Below are positions 59,954 through 64,000 of a stretch of 64,000 nucleotides of DNA, in pieces. The DNA is taken from NCBI RefSeq assembly GCF_036324505.1, contig NC_086354.1, positions 7,055,295 through 7,119,294 of the forward strand, written 5' to 3'. The notes under the pieces are model-generated. The model saw only the letters and a program-made list of their open reading frames with translations, searched no databases and was not told the DNA's origin. The DNA comes from Eleginops maclovinus. Its lineage: Eukaryota; Chordata; Actinopteri; Perciformes; Eleginopidae. The stretch's first letter is position 1, and every line of letters begins with the position of its first letter. The position numbers and the translations under genes were made by a program.

Positions 59954-62900
59954 TTTTACTCCAGATCGCGCTGTCAAAAGTTACAGAGATAAATGACTCT
60001 GGAAAGCTGTAATGTTGCGCTGCTCTGCAGTTGAAGTGATGTGCGTGTCAGTCGGGTCGGTTTGTTCCTGGAAGGACTCAGCCCTGTCCGGTGCTGCAGG
60101 GGTGACGTCACTGCCGCTTGTTAATTTAGCAGGGTGGAGTTGGATGGTGGTGGTGGCGGGGGGAAGAAATGCAATGATTGTTTACAGCTTGTGAAACTGT
60201 GTTTGTGTGTGTCATCATAAGATCATGTGATCCTGGAGTTGTAGCAGACGATTTGCTCTCGTTTAATTAGCTCTGTGGAAATGCTTTCATTCAGTGTTTA
60301 AACATGATATAGCGATTTAATCTGTTTTCTTCCCTTCCTGATCTTGCATCTGCTGTGCTTGTTCCTGAGGTGGGTACTTCTTCTGTGTAATTGGCTGCTG
60401 AGCGTGAGAGTGTGTACTGTATACATGTGTTTGTGTGTAGCAGGTGTGCTCTCTACCTCTTATTACTTTGGCTGGCAATTTGGTGGGGCAAGCATTTTGG
60501 ATGTGTCTAAGCTAAGGAGAATGTGTGACACACTGCATATTCTAATCATTTTTCACTTCTATATTAGGTTACAAATGTGGTTTATCTCCTAGACTGTCCT
60601 GGAAATGGTCAGCAGTTTTTTTTTTGTTGTTTTGCTTGTTTGTTCATTTTGCTAGCCATGGTTAGTGATGTGCAAAACTGAACGAACAAGTTTTTTTTAA
60701 ACAAATCTGTCTGAGCGTCAGTTTAAGCCCATCTAACTGCCAAGTAATCATGAATCCACTTCATAATATCCAACTAGAGAAACATACCAATATGTTGCAT
60801 TTTAATAATCTAAACGCGAACAGGATGACTGGTGCATTGACGAGGAGTTTTATGTAGTCAGCCTAATAGAGGGTTTTCATTGCACAGTGTCACGGCGAAC
60901 CTAATGCCATATTTTGCAAAACACTATCAAAATTTAAAGGGTTTGAACATTTTGTTATATTTGCCTATATCAACTCACAGGATCTGATACTGTGAAAATC
61001 AGTTTGCACATAACTACAGTAAATTTAATGCCACATTTATAAATCAAGCCTTTTTTGCTTTAACTGAGATAAAGGTTTAAAGTAGCAAAAATACCAGATT
61101 TAATAATCTGTGCATTGATTTTGTTAATGCCTGTGTGATTTTCTGTGTTTAAATTGTAACTAAATCAGCTCTTAGTCACTGAAAGATAACAGCAGACGGC
61201 ATTTGTCCTGAGAAAGGGCTCCGGTCAATGACTGATTGAATTAGCCGGTCAGCATTGTTTAAAAGATGATGTATAAGGCAAGACACTCTGACAGTCCCTT
61301 AGAGGATGACTGTTTGGGCCTTTCCCCTTCTGCATGTAAATAGTTTGATTTATCACATCAAGTCTGTTTAGGAAATGATCACCTCGATATTTTCCATTAT
61401 CCACATGGTGGTAGTGTTCTACAGCCAGCCAAGTACATGCAAAAATGTCCTGTTCCATGTGCATTTCTGTATCTGCTGAGTGAATATGTTATTTTGTAAA
61501 GTATCAGTACAAGTGAACCTAAAAATAACCCAATACTGAACAGATCAAAGAAATGTCAACTTGGCTTTTATAGAAAGATTTAATCCAGAATTGAGAACAG
61601 GGTATTTACTGTATGTACATGCAACACAATAAGAATGTAAAATATAAGTACTCCTGTGTCGATGCTACACCATTTTGTAACTTTTTTGGAGCAACATTAT
61701 ATATATATTATAACTAGCATAAAATACATTTAGTGGGCAAGTTACAACATTCCATTTCACACAGCCTAAAACCATCTGATAGAAAAAAACCCTTGTGAGT
61801 GCAGGCTCATGTTTATTATTCATCAAGCCTTTTACCTTGACTTTACGAGCAAAAAAAGGTTATTTCACACAGGAAGTTCTTGATAAATACATGACAACAT
61901 CTGACATCTATATTTGAAATCCCATGTGTTCCTTAGTCCTCTTTAGGTATTACATAACAATGTTTTTTTATGCCTTGTGGTGAAATTGAGTGTAACAGTA
62001 CTGCTGTATTTTCCCTGTCATGCAACGACAGCCGTAATGAAGCTGAACCTGACTTCTGTGTGTGACTAGTACGTTTCATTATTTGTCGCTGGTGGGTGGC
62101 TTATCACGGGACAGAAAGGCGAACTGTTGTTGGAGATGATGTTGAAATAGTAAATTACTCATCTCCTGTTAGCAAGAAAGTGGCAAAAAATAGCTTTGGT
62201 CATGCATAGTCGTGGATTAAGCGATTGAATATGTGCAAAGATTAGAAAGGAGGTGCATTCAGGCAGATGTTGAAATTGGCAACTAAGTGACCGAAATAAT
62301 GCATTATTCACATCATCCACCCTTGTCGTGGTTTGTTTTGGTCCTTTAAAGAATCCATCACATTATTTTGTACATGTGGAAATACTACCGCCTCCTTTGG
62401 AAGTGGCATCCAGGGCATGGATATCAAGTAAACAGTAAATAACTATCAACATAAGGGAGAGGCTCATGGATATTTCATCACTGCGCAACTGTAACTGCAA
62501 GCCATTTCCAGTATGTATGTACATTATTGATGGCAATGCACATCATTTTGAAAGCATCGTATGGTACATAGGAGGAAAATACCATAAGCAACAACATCAA
62601 AAGTTCTCCGGTCATAGATGAGTACAAGTTCCCCACTGACATTTTTTTTGGTACAGTTATTGGATGATTTACGGTTTGCCTCATGCAATGGTTGTTAGGG
62701 GAAAAAAACATACTGTATATTAAGCAACTGAAATATACAGTTTCCCTTATTTAGAAATGAAGTTGTACTACAATCCTTTGTTATTCCCATGTTTCGCTAA
62801 TCAAACAGATCATTTTCGAGCCATGAATTATGCATTTGGCCTATAGCTAAGGCATCGCAGCTGTGTCTGGAGCTTTGGTCCTGCTTCACATATCCCATTT

Positions 62901-63351
62901 TATCCGTAGGTCTTTTTTCCCTGTCGCCTGCTTGTTTTCATCACTAGCATCTGAGGCAGTGAGTCCCCACTGACTTAGCGTGTAACATAGAATATCATCG
63001 GCGTAACAGCTGAACTTCATTATATGACAAGCCGATTAAGTAACGTGTTGGTGACAAATGATTGTCTGACCTGCTGGTATGTACAAGTATGATTCATGTT
63101 TAAAGGACATTGATGTGATAATACGTACAAAATGTAAGTTTGCAAGCAAAAGTGCAGACAAAGAAATCCTCTCTAGTGACTTAAAGGTTGCAACGACACA
63201 ACGAGATGTACGATATTTAGCAAGTAGCCTGGATTCTTTTTTTTTGCTTAAGTTACCATATCGAATTTTACATTTTTACCATTCAGTTGCTTTTTTCTCT
63301 GTGCTGTCAGTCTGTGAATACAAAAAAAAAATACAATCATTCCACCAGTCA
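59954..63351. other. Annexin 5' region and probable gpr158 3' UTR
   Basis: The first 100 bp upstream of 59953 probably include the annexin 5' UTR and promoter. The segment up to 63351 is AT-rich, contains no convincing exon, and its distal part likely is the long minus-strand gpr158 3' UTR. No single poly(A) site can be chosen. Confidence 0.45.
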
Positions 63352-64000
63352 TCACGCCCTCCCCCCAGGATCCTGCTCCTGGAAGTCCCATGGGCAAACA
63401 TCCGCCACCTGGGCCCCGCTGATGATCGCAGGTTTACTCAAAGAGCTCTCTTTCTTCTTCTCTGGTGATTTTCTAGTCTGAGCAAAGCTGCTGAGTGAGG
63501 GCTCGATCTCCCTTGAGAAACCCTCCGCCCTCCTGATCTCCATCAACTCTGGGTCCCTTGTAGAACTCCTCCGCCGCTCAGAAACCGGACCGCCGCACTC
63601 CGATGACTGGCTAACGCGTCTTCTCTCCGACGCTGGTTTGCTGGAGGAGCTCCGACGTTCTCTGCTTTTTTCCCTTGCCTTCTCCTTATCGGCTTTGTGG
63701 TTGGATGAGCAGGAGCCTTTCCGCTTCTTTTTATGTGTGCTGGGGCTGTTGCAGGACTTCTCCTGCTTAGGTGAAGGTGGGCTGTTGAAGTCCCAAGGGC
63801 AGATCTCTACCATCATAGTTGGAGGCTGCAAAAGGCTACCCGTGGACTTGGAGTGGTCTGAGTGGAGCCCCTTGGGTTTCCCATCAGTGGGCGTGACGCT
63901 TTTCTTGCGTGTGATCCTGTCTGGGGAGAGGGAATCTGAATCTCCTCCCATTATGGGCTGCTCATTGAACTCCCAGGGACAGACGTCAGGCTTTAGAGGG
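63352..64000 (-). CDS. gpr158: GPR158 C-terminal cytoplasmic tail, partial
   Basis: GPR158 is an orphan class C-type receptor that binds RGS7/Gbeta5 through its long cytoplasmic tail and acts at synapses. The frame is open from the window edge to TGA at 63352-63354 (216 codons). It is rich in Ser, Lys and Arg (EKAREKSRERRSSSSKPASE). It holds three repeats of the motif VCPWEF (near 63,965), ICPWDF (near 63,800) and VCPWDF (near 63,385), which characterise the C-termini of GPR158 and GPR179. GPR158 is preferred because human GPR158 lies in the same block as APBB1IP and ABI1. The seven-helix part and upstream exons lie beyond the window. Confidence 0.85.
   Translation of the reverse strand, partial: PLKPDVCPWEFNEQPIMGGDSDSLSPDRITRKKSVTPTDGKPKGLHSDHSKSTGSLLQPPTMMVEICPWDFNSPPSPKQEKSCNSPSTHKKKRKGSCSSNHKADKEKAREKSRERRSSSSKPASERRRVSQSSECGGPVSERRRSSTRDPELMEIRRAEGFSREIEPSLSSFAQTRKSPEKKKESSLSKPAIISGAQVADVCPWDFQEQDPGGRA

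Overview
The window is vertebrate nuclear DNA, almost certainly from a ray-finned (teleost) fish. Its genes are split into short exons with GT-AG introns, it holds teleost-style SINEs and MITEs, and its long (GT)n/(AC)n microsatellites are typical of fish. The gene order ABI1 - APBB1IP - ... - GPR158 matches the block known on human 10p12, so this is a conserved syntenic block with fish-specific insertions. All exon boundaries below were read by eye from splice signals, reading-frame phase and protein similarity recalled from memory. No search was run.

Layout. (1) 1-15,900, plus strand: 3' three-quarters of abi1 (Abl interactor 1, WAVE complex), nine coding exons ending in an SH3 domain, then a 2.5 kb 3' UTR with a poly(A) signal at 15,890. 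(2) 16,136-26,976, minus strand: apbb1ip (RIAM), twelve coding exons covering the talin-binding helix, RA domain, PH domain and a very short proline-rich tail. It converges on abi1; both genes act on actin assembly and integrin activation at the leading edge. (3) 27-31.9 kb: non-coding. (4) 31,959-40,140: an 8.2 kb DNA transposon with imperfect terminal inverted repeats and AT-rich subterminal repeats. It carries a decayed CACTA/EnSpm-like transposase on the minus strand and a divergently oriented, multi-exon BEN-domain gene on the plus strand. A palindromic MITE and a tandem duplication sit between the two genes. (5) 42,305-47,680, plus strand: a six-exon gene for a secreted 947-residue protein I cannot name, with CxGxxC repeats, a coiled coil, Cys-rich TNFR/EGF-like modules and three C1q/TNF-like beta-sandwich repeats. 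(6) 49-53.4 kb: non-coding. (7) 53,447-59,953, minus strand: a complete 316-residue annexin of the A13 type with an N-terminal MGN myristoylation signal. (8) 60-63.3 kb: non-coding, probably including the gpr158 3' UTR. (9) 63,352-64,000, minus strand: C-terminal end of gpr158, cut by the window edge, with three [VI]CPW[DE]F motifs.

The most unusual items are the BEN-domain/CACTA-like transposon and the unnamed secreted protein. Smaller observations include two GC-AG introns, a RIAM tail much shorter than in mammals, an intronic pentamer array whose centre is inverted, and a hAT MITE with an exact 8-bp target duplication.
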